A stretch of 64,000 nt of DNA from Prorocentrum cordatum (GCA_963575745.1 CAUYUJ010007247.1:43501-107500); one strand, 5' to 3'. Shown: positions 1-10,400, numbered from the stretch's first letter. Notes: a model not told the origin generated them from the sequence alone. Program-made: numbers and translations.

Positions 1-62
1 TCTTCTTCTCTTCCTCCTTCTTCTCCTCCCACTCCTACTCATTTCACTTCCTCTCCCAAGTG
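1..62. repeat. Pyrimidine-rich simple repeat
   Basis: A CTT/CTC-rich tract opens the window and runs to the first mixed-sequence bases. It is one of several such tracts here (also near 3240, 24035, 28360, 34320). No coding signal is seen. Confidence 0.7.
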
Positions 63-560
63 TTCCCCCACGGGGTTCCACAATGGCTGGGAGACACATA
101 TTCTAATAGCTTCGCCAAGACTTCGTTTCCAGAAGGCAAGGGGGAGAGTGATTCGCCGTAGGAGTCTTCAATCCGCCGCCCCCTGTGTTTATCACTGGGA
201 TGCTGGGCTTGCTGAGTGCTTTAATCTTTTCAATATTTTCAGAATAATTCCCAATGGCCATCGGCTTGACCCGACGGCCACATGAAGGCACCTCAAAATC
301 GTCTCCAAGACGGCCAAGATGGCTTTCAAGACGGTTCCCAAACGTCTCCAAGATGTCCCATTTGACTCCAGGAGAGCCCGAGATGGCCACAATGTGCCAC
401 CAAGATGGCCCAAGATGGACCCAAGACGGCCCGAAATGGTGCTGGGGCGCTCCGAGATGCTGGAGAAGGACATCCAGAAGGTTCCCAGAGGGGCTCAAGT
501 GAATGGGTAGTCACTGCTCGCCAAACCATTTTGGCACTCAGAAGTTCTTACGTCGGTGAC
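63..560. repeat. Gene-free stretch with CCAAGATGGCCC family repeats
   Basis: From about 290 to 480 the plus strand is a degenerate string of CCAAGACGGC/CCAAGATGGCCC units. The same family recurs at 1080-1260, 28440-28560, 39400-41300 and 43500-43736. All frames are open for short distances only because the repeat lacks stops, so I call no gene. Confidence 0.6.
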
Positions 561-790
561 TGAAGTAAATGGATGGCTTTGCTTGGTCTTCGCCACGTCG
601 CCGCCGGTGCCGCCTCGTGGGAGTCCTGTTGCCGCCCAGTCCGCTGAGTAAGTTTTCCGCGGTTGCGCCAAGTAGCCGCCCGTGTCGCCTGGTTGGCGCC
701 TCGTGGGCGCCCCGCTGGGTGGGTTCCTCGAGGTTGCGCTACGTTGCCACCCGCGCCGCCTCGTGGGCGCCTCGTGTTCTGAGCTTACAT
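561..790. repeat. Degenerate tandem repeat, GCCGCCTCGTGGGCGCC type
   Basis: Three or four diverged copies of a roughly 60-80 bp GC-rich unit are recognisable by the recurring phrase CGCCTCGTGGG and by GTTGCGC(C/T)A. A short plus-strand frame through it is a by-product of the repeat. Confidence 0.5.
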
Positions 791-1000
791 GACATAGTCA
801 CCACAGAGCTTACACCGCATGCTTTGCAACGTAGCTTACATCACATCGCTTGTACCTAGTAGCGTTCGCCCTCAGTTCACACAGCGCCCAGCTTGCACCG
901 CACCACATAGCTTGCACAGCATAGTTTTCACCTCCGTAGCTCGCACCACATAGCTTACACGACATAACTTAACCCTATAGCTTACACCTCCACAGTGAAA
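785..1000. repeat. Degenerate tandem repeat, CATAGCTTACACC type
   Basis: About ten imperfect copies of a roughly 20-bp unit built on (CA)TAGCTTACACC/GCAC follow each other. Units differ by several bases. No gene is seen from here to the gag-like fragment. Confidence 0.55.
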
Positions 1001-1288
1001 TACAGCGCTGTTTGGGGTCCACGCTGGCTAGCATGCTTGCTCAACTATCCTTTTAAAGCAATCGCCGTTTCGAGCTTCCGACAGCCTCGGACGGCCCCAG
1101 AGGCCTCCAAGACGGTCTCCAAGAAGGCTCCGAGACGAGCCAAGAAGGCCCGTAAACGGCCCCAGGGAGGCCCCAAGGCGGCCCGAGAGACCTCTTAAGT
1201 GGCCCGAAACCATCCCAAGTGGGCCCCAAGGCGGCCAAGTGAAGCCCCCAAGACATGCTCCGAAGACTAAACGTTCCCTTCGAACTAT

Positions 1289-1648
1289 CCCTTACAGCAG
1301 CAACGCACTACCGAAAAAGGATGAAGATGGGGAATATGAGGATTTGGCCGATGCGTGTGCGCAGCCGTGCGCTCCACCTTCCGCCACGCGCAAGCGGGCT
1401 CTGCCGCCGCCCGAACAAATGTCGGGCGTTGGCAAAGCCGAAACACAAGGCAGGGAGGACCCCTTTGGGTCCCAGGGTGGGCCAGCTTGACCCAGAAACC
1501 TTGAGCGGGGACGAGCAAGAGGAAGGGACAGCGAAGAGGAAGGAAAAAAGGGCAGGGAAACAGCCCACGCATTCCTGGGGTCAGGGAGAGCCTAGCGTTT
1601 GACCAAACAACTAAGCTACCCCTTACAGCAGCAACGCACTACCGAAAA
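1289..1648. mobile_element. 302-bp insertion flanked by 29-bp direct repeats
   Basis: An identical 29-base sequence beginning CCCTTACAGCAGCAACGCAC occupies 1289-1317 and 1620-1648. The 302 bases between them contain, at 1489-1617, a segment that recurs at 28083-28216. The arrangement looks like an insertion with a long target duplication, or recombination between two copies of a repeat. No transposase or terminal inverted repeat is visible. Confidence 0.45.
1489..1617. repeat. Dispersed ~130-bp repeat, copy 1
   Basis: The segment from CTTGACCCAGAAA to GACCAAACAACT is repeated at 28083-28216 at high identity by eye, with a few substitutions and short indels. It is purine-rich in the middle. 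The two copies lie beside two pieces of the same polyprotein family (1616-2786 and 24327-28067), so the repeat may be part of that element's flank. Confidence 0.7.
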
Positions 1649-2786
1649 TGATACCGCTTCCCTCAAATCGTACTCCATCGCGGTGCACTTGATCTCGTCG
1701 TAGGCCGCCGGGGCATTCCAGTCGACCTCCAGCCCAGCACAGCCCTCGCGCCTTGGTGGGGTCCGTGCAGCGGTCTTGGGTTGCGCCGGCGCGGCCCCTG
1801 TCTGTGCCTGGGCGGCCCCGGCTCGCTTGGATTCGTCCTCGCTCTTGGCCTGTGCGCGCAGCTGCTGCGCGCGCCCGTCCACGCCCTTCGGCTCCGCGCT
1901 TGACCAGTTGCGCCTGCACGGTCCATTGCAGGCCCCCCATGCCCTTGATGGCCTCGCGCGCGTGCGCGCACGTCTGGCTGGCCTTGGGGCAGCCCATCCA
2001 TGCGCAGGCATCCCAGCATAGGATCTTGCCTGCTCGGTTGCGGGGGGCGTGCTGCGCTGACTGCGTGATCTCTCCTGCGGCGAGCCTCTTTCCCGCGGGG
2101 TGGGGCTTCTTGGGCGGTGCCCCGCCCGCTGGTGTCTTGGGCGTCTTGGGCCGCCTCCCGGCGCCGGCCTTCGCGCCTGCCTCGGGCGGCGGGAAGCGAG
2201 CGCCCGGGGCGCTCCCGGCGCCCTGCCCTTCGTCTCCATCGGCGCCCCCAACGCGGATCGGGCCTTTCGGACCTAGCCCGTGCAAGCTGCGGTTGAAGAG
2301 CTTGCGCAGCTTGCGCTCATTCCGGGGGGTGCGGACAATCTGGCAGTAGCCGCCAGGGTCGTCTAGGTCGAAGACGTTCGGGAACTTGAAAGCTGCCTGG
2401 CCGCCGGGGCCCGCGGGGGCCAGCGCCTGGGGTGCTGCGTGCCGAGCAGGAGACACATCGCCCGACGTGTCTACCGCAGCTGCTCGCGCCAGGCCGCATT
2501 GAGCTCCTCCCACAGCCCGTGTACGTATACTTCGAGGGGTACTCGTCCTCGTCGTGCTCAAGCTCTCGAGTGCGGCGTACCTCTCTGGTCCGTGTTGGCG
2601 CCCGTAAGCGATCCGCCAAAACTTGATGGCGTTCTGGGCCTGTCGGTGCCATTGGCTGAACACGACGGGCGCCTCGGTCGCGGCTCCAGCTTGACTTCTG
2701 CTGGCACCGCGTAGTCTTGAGAGTTCCCGTGGCAGTCTATTGGTTGGTGGGGTCTGACATGACATTTGATGGAGGAAATGTGCCAT
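1616..2786 (-). pseudogene. Decayed gag-like fragment of a dinoflagellate retroelement-type polyprotein
   Basis: No single frame is convincing, but three minus-strand frames join into a protein-like path. About 2690-2590 reads AIKFWRIAYGRQHGPERYAA, then an acidic stretch EDEYPSKYTYTG. About 2400-2270 reads FKFPNVFDLDDPGGYCQIVR. About 2030-1900 has a Cys/His cluster (CWDACAWMGCPKASQTCAHA) followed by GLQWTVQAQLVKRG. A Lys/Gln-rich tail ends near 1660. The CCCH-like cluster followed by a W-V-A-Q-L-RRG motif is what I recall from long uncharacterised dinoflagellate polyproteins, where it lies between an N-terminal module like that at 24327-28067 and further domains. At least three frame changes mark it as a pseudogene fragment. 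Its 3' end runs into the 29-bp direct repeat. The family link is recollection; the frame breaks are seen. Confidence 0.45.
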
Positions 2787-3335
2787 GGGGTTATGATGGC
2801 CTTACTGAGGTGTCCAGGGTGTGCACCATGGCCCCCCCCAAGGGGCCTCACGAATGGCCATGGGCCGTTTCGCGCCCAGCCGAGGCGCCTAAAATCAGGC
2901 ATGGCAGCGTTGGCCTTCAAAGATTTTCGGTCCCGAGGCGGGGTCGACGCCAGCGTCGACGTCTATCGCATCCGAGGCTGGGCCAGATAAGTAGCCTGAG
3001 CCAGGCAAGAAGGAGGAGGAGGAGGAGGAGGAGGAGGAGAGGGAGGAGGAAGAGGAGGAGGAGGGGGGAAGGGGGAAGCGGGCAGGGGGAGAAAGGGAAG
3101 GAACGGGGGGAAGGAGGGAAAGGAGACGCGCAGGAGAAGCAGCGGGAAGTAAGGAGAGCGAGCAGAGCAACGGGAGGCAGAAAAAAGGTTTTCCTGCCGC
3201 AGAGCCGCCGCCGTCTTCTCTCGTCCTGGTGCTGCCGTGCCTTCTCCTCTTCCTCCTCCTCGTCCTCCTCCTTGTCCTCCTTCCTCCCTTCTCCCTCTCC
3301 TCTTCTTGCTCCTCCTCTTCCTCCTCCTCAAGCGG
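2787..3335. repeat. Spacer with GGA and CTC simple repeats
   Basis: A GGA-type purine tract (about 3007-3125) and a TCC/CTC pyrimidine tract (about 3238-3335) face each other across about 110 bp and could pair as an imperfect inverted repeat. Long Arg/Glu- or Ser/Pro-only frames through here are low-complexity artefacts. The stop of the next gene lies just inside the pyrimidine tract. Confidence 0.65.
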
Positions 3336-6300
3336 CCGCCCGCGGGCGCCGTCGCGCCTGCTGCGACAGGCGCTGCTGGGCCGCCTCCCACAGCGCCTGC
3401 GGGATGTCGGTGATCGCCACCGCGCGGCCCTGCATGCTGTCGATGGCACGCTGTAGGCCGTCCTTGGTGACGCCGTCGTTCTTCGTCTTATCATTCAGCA
3501 GCTGGGCCAACGACGCCGCCGTGAGCGTGATATCCGCTATCTTCAGCAACGACTTCCATTCGTCGCGGATGGGCGCCCACTTCTCCGATGAGACTTTGAG
3601 GCTGGCCACCTCCACCTCGAGCTCAGCCAGCTGGTGGAGGAGCTCTGTGTGCGACTGCTTCAGCCTCGTCGCCAGGCCCAGCTGCTTGAACAACGTGGCT
3701 TTCATCCAAGCCATCAGCTCGTCGAAGCTCTCGAGGCTGCCGCTGTAGCCGTCCAGGTAGTTGGAGCCATTCTGCATGCCACCCGCGATCTTCTTGAGGC
3801 CCTGGGCCGTCAGCTGGCCTTTCTCGACCAAGCTCTCGAATGTGCTCTGTGAGTACTCGGTGGCCAGATGCAGGCCGATCTCTTTCCAGTTCGAGGTCGT
3901 CGACGTGAACTCCTCGAAGCTGATGGCCTGCAACTTCGTCCTCAAGACCTCGTCGTACTGCTCGGACTCCTTGGCTGGTAGTGCCCCGAGCGCCGAGTCG
4001 AGCTTCTCCCAGGGCTTGCGAAGCTCGACCGTGCTGGCGGCGGTCGTCTCGTAGAACTCCCTGGCGTGCTTCGCAACCCCGATGACCGCGTAGACGTCCG
4101 CCAGCCTTGCCTGGAGCGCTGCCAGCTCCAGCTTGGTGGCGTCCGAGGGCTCGACTGTGAACATCATCTCAGTGGCGACGACGTGCTTGTCGATCGCGTC
4201 CGCGACCATCGCTTCGCAAGAACCCACCTGCTCAAGCTTCAGGTCAGCCGTCAAGAGGCCGATGTTCTGGATCACGTGGCAAGCGGCCCGTATGATGAGA
4301 GAACCGTCCTCTGGCACAGGTACGTGAACGTTCCTGTGCTCCGCCAAGAACAGCTTGATCTGGTGGAACACTTCCTCGTGGGCATCCGCGTTGAGGTACT
4401 TCTCGACGTGGTCCTTCCAGCCCTTCTCGACACACATCCTCGCAGAGTGGTCCAGGTGGGTGGCCAGGGCATGGTGCATGCCATCAAACGGATCGTCAGC
4501 TGTGTCCTGCTCGTACCCCTTGACGCGTGCGAAGTTGGCGAACACCTCCAGCAGCGCCGTCCCGACCTTCTTGTCAACTGTGTCCACGCTCTGCTTCAGG
4601 ATTTCCTTGGCGACATACTCCATCCTCTTGAACAAGGTGCTCTCTGCGACGTGGGTCGACTTCGATGCTCCGCGGCATGTCTTTCTCCAAGCTTCGATCT
4701 CCCCGACAACCGTGCGCATGAACACTATGCCGTCCATGTTGCACCTTACCTGCTCGAGGTCGTCGACGATCTGCTTCATCTTGGGGGCAATCTGGATGTC
4801 GGTGGAGGCCGCGCGCCTGAAACTCGCCTTGTAGTGTGACCACGGCTCGGAATTGCCCATCACTTCTGACAAGGGGTGCCACTCGGGATCTTCGCACACG
4901 CCAGTCAGCAGCGCGATCATCTTCGGCATGAAAGGCCCACACTCTGAGAAGCTCATGGGATCATTGTTCGGCAAGTGGTGCAGCGGCATGCCAAGCGCGA
5001 CGACGTGCTCGCTGAAGCCCCTCATATCCCCAGGGTAGTCGCTCGTGATGTGGAACGCCTCCGCGAGCAGCTTGCCACAATGCTGCAGATGTGGAACCCT
5101 CTTGGCGTCAAGCAACTGGGGCAGCACGACGACGCCCAATATGATTTCACGCAACATCTCGATCATCTCAGTCGTGCTGAGGTTCTTCATGGACGCAGCT
5201 TTGGGCGCGGTGACGTCGAACTCATCGGGGAAGGGCGTCCATGGCGTCAAAGCCTCAATCACCATCTCGTCCTCGTTCAAGGCCTGCTTCACGAACCTCT
5301 TCAGGAGAGCCTTGCGAAATAAAGTCGACGCCTCTACATCCTGCGTGGTGAGCTCCTTCAAGTGATGGACCACCTGGGGCCACTCCATGCTGTCGAGGTT
5401 GCTGGACAAGGCGCTCGCCGCCTCCACCTTCGTATGAAGCTTGGCTGCCATCACGGCCAGGCTGGCCGACTTCGGTTTGAACCTCTTCAGGCCGTAGGAT
5501 CGGTCCCCCTTGAGGCTCCCATCCAAGATCTCGTGGATCACCAAGTCGTTCTTGTAGCCGTCGAAGCGCGCCTTCTCAGCAGAACCAGGGGGCCCCGCCT
5601 TGCTGCCCCTGCCGCCAGAGCCAGACTCGACCACGGAGCAGGCAACGCTCCCTACTGGAGACCTTGACCTGTCCCGAGGGAGATCTAGCAACTCTCCTGA
5701 CTCGGAGCGCCGCACTTGCTGTCCACTGCGGTCCAAGGCGGAGGCGACGCTGCCCCTGGGCACCACCGACGAGCTCGACGCGACTGGCGCCGACTTGGCG
5801 GAGGCTGGCCTGGCGCCCCCCCCCTGGCCCACGCCGCTGGCAAGGCTGTCTGGACTCTTGGCCACGGGAGCTCCCGTTGGCACAGCATCACCTGCAGCGT
5901 TCAGGCGGCCGCTAGCGCCTAGAGAGCTGGTGGCGGTCTCCGACTCGTCCTCCACGCGGCCGTTCTCGATCGGAAGCGGGGCAGAGTGCCCAGGACCACG
6001 TGGCTTCGACGGCGGCGCCTTGGGAAGCATCCCAGATGTAGAAGCCTTCGCGTGAGCCAACTGCTGCAACTCTGTGATCGTTGGGACCTTGCTGAACCCT
6101 CTGACGGCAACCGCCTGACTCTGGCGCAACCTCGTCACCTCCCGCTTCACAAACTCCATCTCCGCACCCGTCTTCACGGCCTGCTGGGGCGTCAGCTTGA
6201 CTATTGCCATCTTCACCTCCGTCCTCGTGTAGTTCTTGATGCTGACGTACGGGTGCTCTGGGTCCGCAACGATCACTCCCGTCGTGTTCACCCCTGGCTG

Positions 6301-6795
6301 GCAAGATGACGGCACGCGAGACTGGTACTGGTCGCAACTCTCGGGAGTCATGCCAACCACCCCGCGCGGGACCACCTGCGTGCTCCACTGCTTAGGCGTG
6401 AGCTGCACCATGCTGGTGCTGACCTCCTGGCCGTAGTACGCGTGCACCTCCACGCTCCCACGTTCCGTTGCTGCGGCGATCTGGCTCTCCAAATCCATGT
6501 CTGCTGCGGCCCGAGCCTCGAAGTCGCCGTTGAACTCTGGCTCCTCGCGGCAGCGTTCGACGATGTCGGGCCAGGCGGCATCCCCGCTGAAGTGCCGCTC
6601 GTGGGTCAGCCAGCAGCAGTCGCAGGCTAGCCACGGAGCTGTGGAAGTTCCACCCCGCTTGGACGTCGCCACGTCCACGGGCACCTCGCAGCGCTGGCAC
6701 CAAGCGCTGTCCGAAGCGGCGGCGCTGCCCCTGGCGCCACCACCGCGACGGGGGGCTCTCGCCGCGCGCGGCTGCGCAGCAGCGCGCTTGCCCAT
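3328..6795 (-). CDS. Intact 1155-aa dinoflagellate multicopy-type protein, probable retrogene
   Basis: One uninterrupted frame runs from an ATG at 6795 to a stop at 3328. I prefer this ATG (MGKRAAAQPR) to the longer frame start at 6921, because a spliced-leader-like sequence lies at 6898-6915 and everything upstream of 6795 would then be 5' UTR. The N-terminus is basic. A Cys/His cluster follows, with C33-x2-C36, C58, C60, C61, H65 and H68, compatible with a zinc-binding fold. Residues about 100-250 are mixed. About 250-440 is Pro/Ser/Ala/Gly-rich and probably disordered. From about 440 to the end it is rich in Leu/Glu/Lys/Ala and looks mainly alpha-helical. No transmembrane segment or known catalytic motif is seen. 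I do not recognise a function. The length without introns plus the leader relic suggest insertion of a trans-spliced mRNA. It is the best-preserved gene in the window and may be expressed. Confidence 0.82.
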   Translation of the reverse strand: MGKRAAAQPRAARAPRRGGGARGSAAASDSAWCQRCEVPVDVATSKRGGTSTAPWLACDCCWLTHERHFSGDAAWPDIVERCREEPEFNGDFEARAAADMDLESQIAAATERGSVEVHAYYGQEVSTSMVQLTPKQWSTQVVPRGVVGMTPESCDQYQSRVPSSCQPGVNTTGVIVADPEHPYVSIKNYTRTEVKMAIVKLTPQQAVKTGAEMEFVKREVTRLRQSQAVAVRGFSKVPTITELQQLAHAKASTSGMLPKAPPSKPRGPGHSAPLPIENGRVEDESETATSSLGASGRLNAAGDAVPTGAPVAKSPDSLASGVGQGGGARPASAKSAPVASSSSVVPRGSVASALDRSGQQVRRSESGELLDLPRDRSRSPVGSVACSVVESGSGGRGSKAGPPGSAEKARFDGYKNDLVIHEILDGSLKGDRSYGLKRFKPKSASLAVMAAKLHTKVEAASALSSNLDSMEWPQVVHHLKELTTQDVEASTLFRKALLKRFVKQALNEDEMVIEALTPWTPFPDEFDVTAPKAASMKNLSTTEMIEMLREIILGVVVLPQLLDAKRVPHLQHCGKLLAEAFHITSDYPGDMRGFSEHVVALGMPLHHLPNNDPMSFSECGPFMPKMIALLTGVCEDPEWHPLSEVMGNSEPWSHYKASFRRAASTDIQIAPKMKQIVDDLEQVRCNMDGIVFMRTVVGEIEAWRKTCRGASKSTHVAESTLFKRMEYVAKEILKQSVDTVDKKVGTALLEVFANFARVKGYEQDTADDPFDGMHHALATHLDHSARMCVEKGWKDHVEKYLNADAHEEVFHQIKLFLAEHRNVHVPVPEDGSLIIRAACHVIQNIGLLTADLKLEQVGSCEAMVADAIDKHVVATEMMFTVEPSDATKLELAALQARLADVYAVIGVAKHAREFYETTAASTVELRKPWEKLDSALGALPAKESEQYDEVLRTKLQAISFEEFTSTTSNWKEIGLHLATEYSQSTFESLVEKGQLTAQGLKKIAGGMQNGSNYLDGYSGSLESFDELMAWMKATLFKQLGLATRLKQSHTELLHQLAELEVEVASLKVSSEKWAPIRDEWKSLLKIADITLTAASLAQLLNDKTKNDGVTKDGLQRAIDSMQGRAVAITDIPQALWEAAQQRLSQQARRRPRAAA

Positions 6796-6897
6796 CGCTG
6801 GCTGCCGCTCCGGCCAGATAGTCGAAGCACTCCTGGGCGGCTGTGGCTGGCCGCGAAAACCAAAAAACTTGGCGGCTGCCCGGGGCAGATTCACCTC

Positions 6898-6915
6898 CGA
6901 GCCAAAACGGCTAGC
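6898..6915 (-). other. Relict dinoflagellate spliced leader (diverged)
   Basis: The minus strand reads TAGCCGTTTTGGCTCGG, against TAGCCATTTTGGCTCAA of the canonical DinoSL: 14 of 17 positions match, and the mismatches are all A-to-G. The bases before TAGCC do not match. It lies about 100 nt upstream of the chosen ATG of the 1155-aa gene, where a leader would sit in a trans-spliced mRNA. Alone the match is moderate; the near-exact relic at 23713-23734 makes it more credible. Confidence 0.6.
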
Positions 6916-6929
6916 ACGCAAAGAGCATC

Positions 6930-8730
6930 AAGCCTGACTGTGCTTATGCTTGGGGGATACGTGATACTTCAGCAACCGCATGCAATGCAAACGTGGGACC
7001 GCCACCTGAATGCAACGCAACGCTGAGGGACGAACTACACCCCACCCCAAGAGTGCGAGCAAATCCAACGCAAGAGTTGCCCCGAGCTGCTCTGGCAATG
7101 CAGAGCAATGCAAACGCGGACGCGCAGATTGCCCCCCCCTCGATTCTCAGAAGGGGTACATGGAGAAACTGATTGCACGCGTGGCTTCAAATATCCGTCC
7201 TAGCATGTCGTACCTATGGATGTCTGGCCGCCTCCATCGAGATGGCCAATTGCGGTTTCATTGCGCCTCAGCGTCGAAAGCCTTGTCGCAGCCCAAGAGG
7301 CGCCCAACGATGGCCGAGAGGGGCTCCTGGCCCTGCTCTAGAAACCACAAGCGTAATCTCACATATAACCGAACGCCCCACGAGCAATACCAAATGACCC
7401 TCTGGTGCGTCTGTTATGGCCCAAGACTCCTCCAAGAATGGCTAAAGACACGACGAAGCTATTGTCCAGGAGCTCTTGGCAGTGACCTAAGCACCGCCCT
7501 GAGCCGCACGATGCAAACTCCAATGCAACGACCACCCACTCAAAGAATCTATACGGCTCCCCGAGGTTGCCCGAGGCAGCCGCGGGACCCCCTGGACACC
7601 GACGGTGCATCTGACGTTGGCCACCCCTGACGTCACAAGAGTACCATCGGTGTACCATCGTTGAAGACACTGATAGGGTTTCGAAGTGCCTGGCGCGCTA
7701 CTGAGACTCCTCCCTATCTGGCAGATGCGTTATCAAAGACGCTGGACAATCGTTCCGCATCCTCCTTCTCATCCCCTCCTTTCCTCACTCGTCCTCTGCT
7801 CAGCCTCCCGCGCACATCTGTCTTCATATGGAAGGCCCTGTGGCACATTGGACTCAAGTAGCGAGGTCGGCGGCGCTGACGGCGACACCAAAGACAGAGC
7901 GCCCCTCCTCCGACCTAAGACGGATCAAGACCAACCGAGGCAAAGAACATCCAGGACGGCAAAACGGACGGCGCTTCGAACACGCCGACGGCAGTCGCAG
8001 CAATGCGCTGACTACCTGAAAACCCGATTTTGCCAAATCAAGCTCACTGTAAGTTCAGCAGCGGGCCCCTGAGGGGCCGATGAGAGCCCCTGAGGGGCCG
8101 GCGGGGCCGGTGGAAAGCCAGATCGGACCAAACGGCGAAGGATGCAGGAGCGGGCGGGGGTTGGTCAAAAACCAAAGGGCGACAGTAGATCGGCCGACAG
8201 GGGGTCCGACGACAAGGAGAAGGAAGAGGCATGGAGGAGTCGGGAGGGAAAGGAGTGAGAAGGGCGAGGGTGAGAGGCATGAGGAGTGGCGGCGGAGGGC
8301 GAAGGATAGAGAGAAGCACAGTGTGCACGATGAAGGGGACTGCACGAAGAAAGAAGGGATATTACAACTGCGGAGGTGGCATATTGAATTCAACCTCTTC
8401 CAGCTGCGAGCCCTCGCAACGCGGCAGTGCCGCCCCAGACTTCATCGAGATGCGGGGAGCTCCTTCGACCTCGGGCGCAATGCTGATCGGACCACTCTGG
8501 CCATCAACTGATTTACACTGGATCGCCTCTCGGGCGCTGGACAAAAAATGCCAGCACGAGGCCAACGCGGCTTAAAATATCATGTGGATGCTGCTGTGCG
8601 TCGTCGGCTCACTAAGCTCGCCCACCTCCTATCCTCATCGTCGGCGTCAGTGCCGCTACAGTCATCGTCGTATTCCCGCCCGTCGTCATCAAGGAAACGC
8701 TGCTTCGGCAACTGCACTGGCGAATCACGC
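6930..8730. other. Gene-free spacer
   Basis: I see no gene. At 6975-7110 there are degenerate ATGCAACGCAACGC units. At 8064-8110 a GCCCCTGAGGGGC palindrome occurs twice within 45 bases. Frames of 60-200 codons on the plus strand show no domain, conserved motif or plausible composition. Confidence 0.55.
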
Positions 8731-8734
8731 AAAC

Positions 8735-9724
8735 TCAGAAGCTCTGCGAAACACACTCTCGAACTATTTGGCTCGCAGGTGCAAGTACCTGCCCGAGCTG
8801 CGCCATTAAGTTGGCCCCCTGCGAATCGTCGGCCGCGGGCCCGAGAGGGCCAACGCGGCGCTTCTGCACCACACTGGCGCTGCTATCAGCGCAAGGGCCG
8901 CCCGAGGCTGACACGCCCATGGCTGGCGCCAGGCTCCAGCGGCGCTTGGAGGGAGAGGCATTCGGCCTACTGCCACTACCTTTAGTGGGTGTCACTGGCG
9001 CGCGCGAGCCACCCACCTTTGCAGGCGCATGCTCGTCGGTGGATCCGCCTGCACCGTTGGAAGAAAGGGCTGATGACATCTGAAGGTCGCCACCTGCAGT
9101 GGGCGGCTTCGGAGGGCTATCTGAAATGATGGAGCACTCTGAAGATGGCTTGGCACCGTGAGGCGGCCGCCTCGAAGGTGCAAGTGGCGTGCCTGCCACC
9201 TCCTTTGTTGCAAACGCATCGGCGGACTCGGCGCAAACGCGAGACGGCACAGGCGAACCCGCCTCGGGCATCATGGGCGCAGCACCCAGACACCCTTCTT
9301 GAAACTGCTTCTCGGCAACAGACTGCGACGAAACGTGCGGAGCCCCACGGCTCTCTTCCTCAGGCGCACCCCCTGTCGCAAGGTCCTCTGCATCATAGTG
9401 CGCCTGGTCAGCTCTCCAGCCCGACTCGTACTCCAAATGCTCGTAATGATAAATTGGCTGAATATTGGCGGGGACAGAAGGCTGGATGGCTTCCACATCT
9501 TTGGCGCCCCGCTCCTCTTTGGCAAGCTCTTCAGGCAAGTGCGGAGGGTCTGAGCCTGCTGACGCGAGGTCTGTCGGTGCGGGCGGGTCGCGGTACTGCG
9601 GGCCCATGATCACCACTGAACACTTGATGTCAACGTTATCTATCCTACACTCGTAGCCCGTCGGTTTGTTGGCGTCAGTTATCACGAGGTTCAAAGTCCC
9701 GACAACAGAGCAATCAATGGCCAT
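8735..9724 (-). CDS. Hypothetical 329-aa protein
   Basis: A complete frame starts at an ATG (MAIDCSVVGTLNLVITDANK). The first 45 residues look like folded beta-rich sequence with CSVVGT and CSVVIM repeats. The rest is Pro/Ser/Ala/Glu-rich and likely disordered, with a basic patch SPSKRRWSLAP near residue 260 and a hydrophobic C-terminal end (IVRECVSQSF). I recognise no family. About 60 nt upstream the minus strand reads GCCGCAGCCGTTCGGGTCTT, which matches DinoSL weakly (about 16 of 22 allowing one gap), so this may be a third retrogene. It shares orientation with all other genes. It could be a truncated 5' piece of a longer gene family. Confidence in expression is modest. Confidence 0.55.
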   Translation of the reverse strand: MAIDCSVVGTLNLVITDANKPTGYECRIDNVDIKCSVVIMGPQYRDPPAPTDLASAGSDPPHLPEELAKEERGAKDVEAIQPSVPANIQPIYHYEHLEYESGWRADQAHYDAEDLATGGAPEEESRGAPHVSSQSVAEKQFQEGCLGAAPMMPEAGSPVPSRVCAESADAFATKEVAGTPLAPSRRPPHGAKPSSECSIISDSPPKPPTAGGDLQMSSALSSNGAGGSTDEHAPAKVGGSRAPVTPTKGSGSRPNASPSKRRWSLAPAMGVSASGGPCADSSASVVQKRRVGPLGPAADDSQGANLMAQLGQVLAPASQIVRECVSQSF

Positions 9725-10135
9725 GCCGCAAACGCACGTGGCCGAGCGAAAACACTAAACAGAACCTGGTGGCCGCCACAATCACAAGACCCGAACGGCT
9801 GCGGCCTGATTGCGGTGACGTGCTGGGCAACAATGTGGAGGTGGTGTAGTGATGTTCGTGCTTAATGGCGGTGGGGATACTACGTGCGTGCTGTAGATAA
9901 CGCATGCGGAGGCAACGGTTAATGCTAGATATTTGATAACGGTGGCCATGTTGACTACGACTGTGATGAACGAGGCATGAAGACGAGGGGCGCTTGCCCA
10001 AGTGGCGGCGCGCGCTGCGCCACCGCCACCGGTTTGGTGTACTCTAACCCACGCGCGTTCACGCGCAACGCGCTGACGCGCGAACCCCGAACACGGGGCA
10101 CCACGGTCGCAACACTGCGCCCGTGCGGTAAACGC
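9725..10135. other. Gene-free spacer
   Basis: Mixed-composition sequence upstream of the 329-aa gene. It contains the weak leader-like site near 9790 and nothing else I can name. Confidence 0.5.
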
Positions 10136-10400
10136 ACACACACACACAGCTGTGACAATGCACGGGTGCCTTTGCCACGCGGCAGGGCCCTGACGCTGGC
10201 GCGCACCATGGCCCCCCCCCACACACACACACACACACACACACGCACCCGCCCCACTCACGCCCCACCCCACCACGCCCACCCCACCGCACACGCACGC
10301 ACCACCACCACCCCACCACGACCACTACCCCCACCCGCACACCCCCAAACCCACTCTGCCGAACCCCGCTTGCCCCACCGCAACCCCCCACCCCGCCACG
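10136..10400. repeat. CA microsatellite and CCACCC-rich tract
   Basis: Short (CA)n runs at about 10137-10148 and 10220-10243 are followed by CCCACCCCACCACGCCC-type sequence to about 10400. The C-rich strand is the plus strand. No gene is seen. Confidence 0.75.

Noticed and set aside
522-545. CCATTTTGGC core of DinoSL on the plus strand at 524-533, 36 nt before a small ATG frame
   Set aside because: Only ten contiguous bases match, the flanks do not, and the 96-codon frame downstream is a tandem-repeat artefact.
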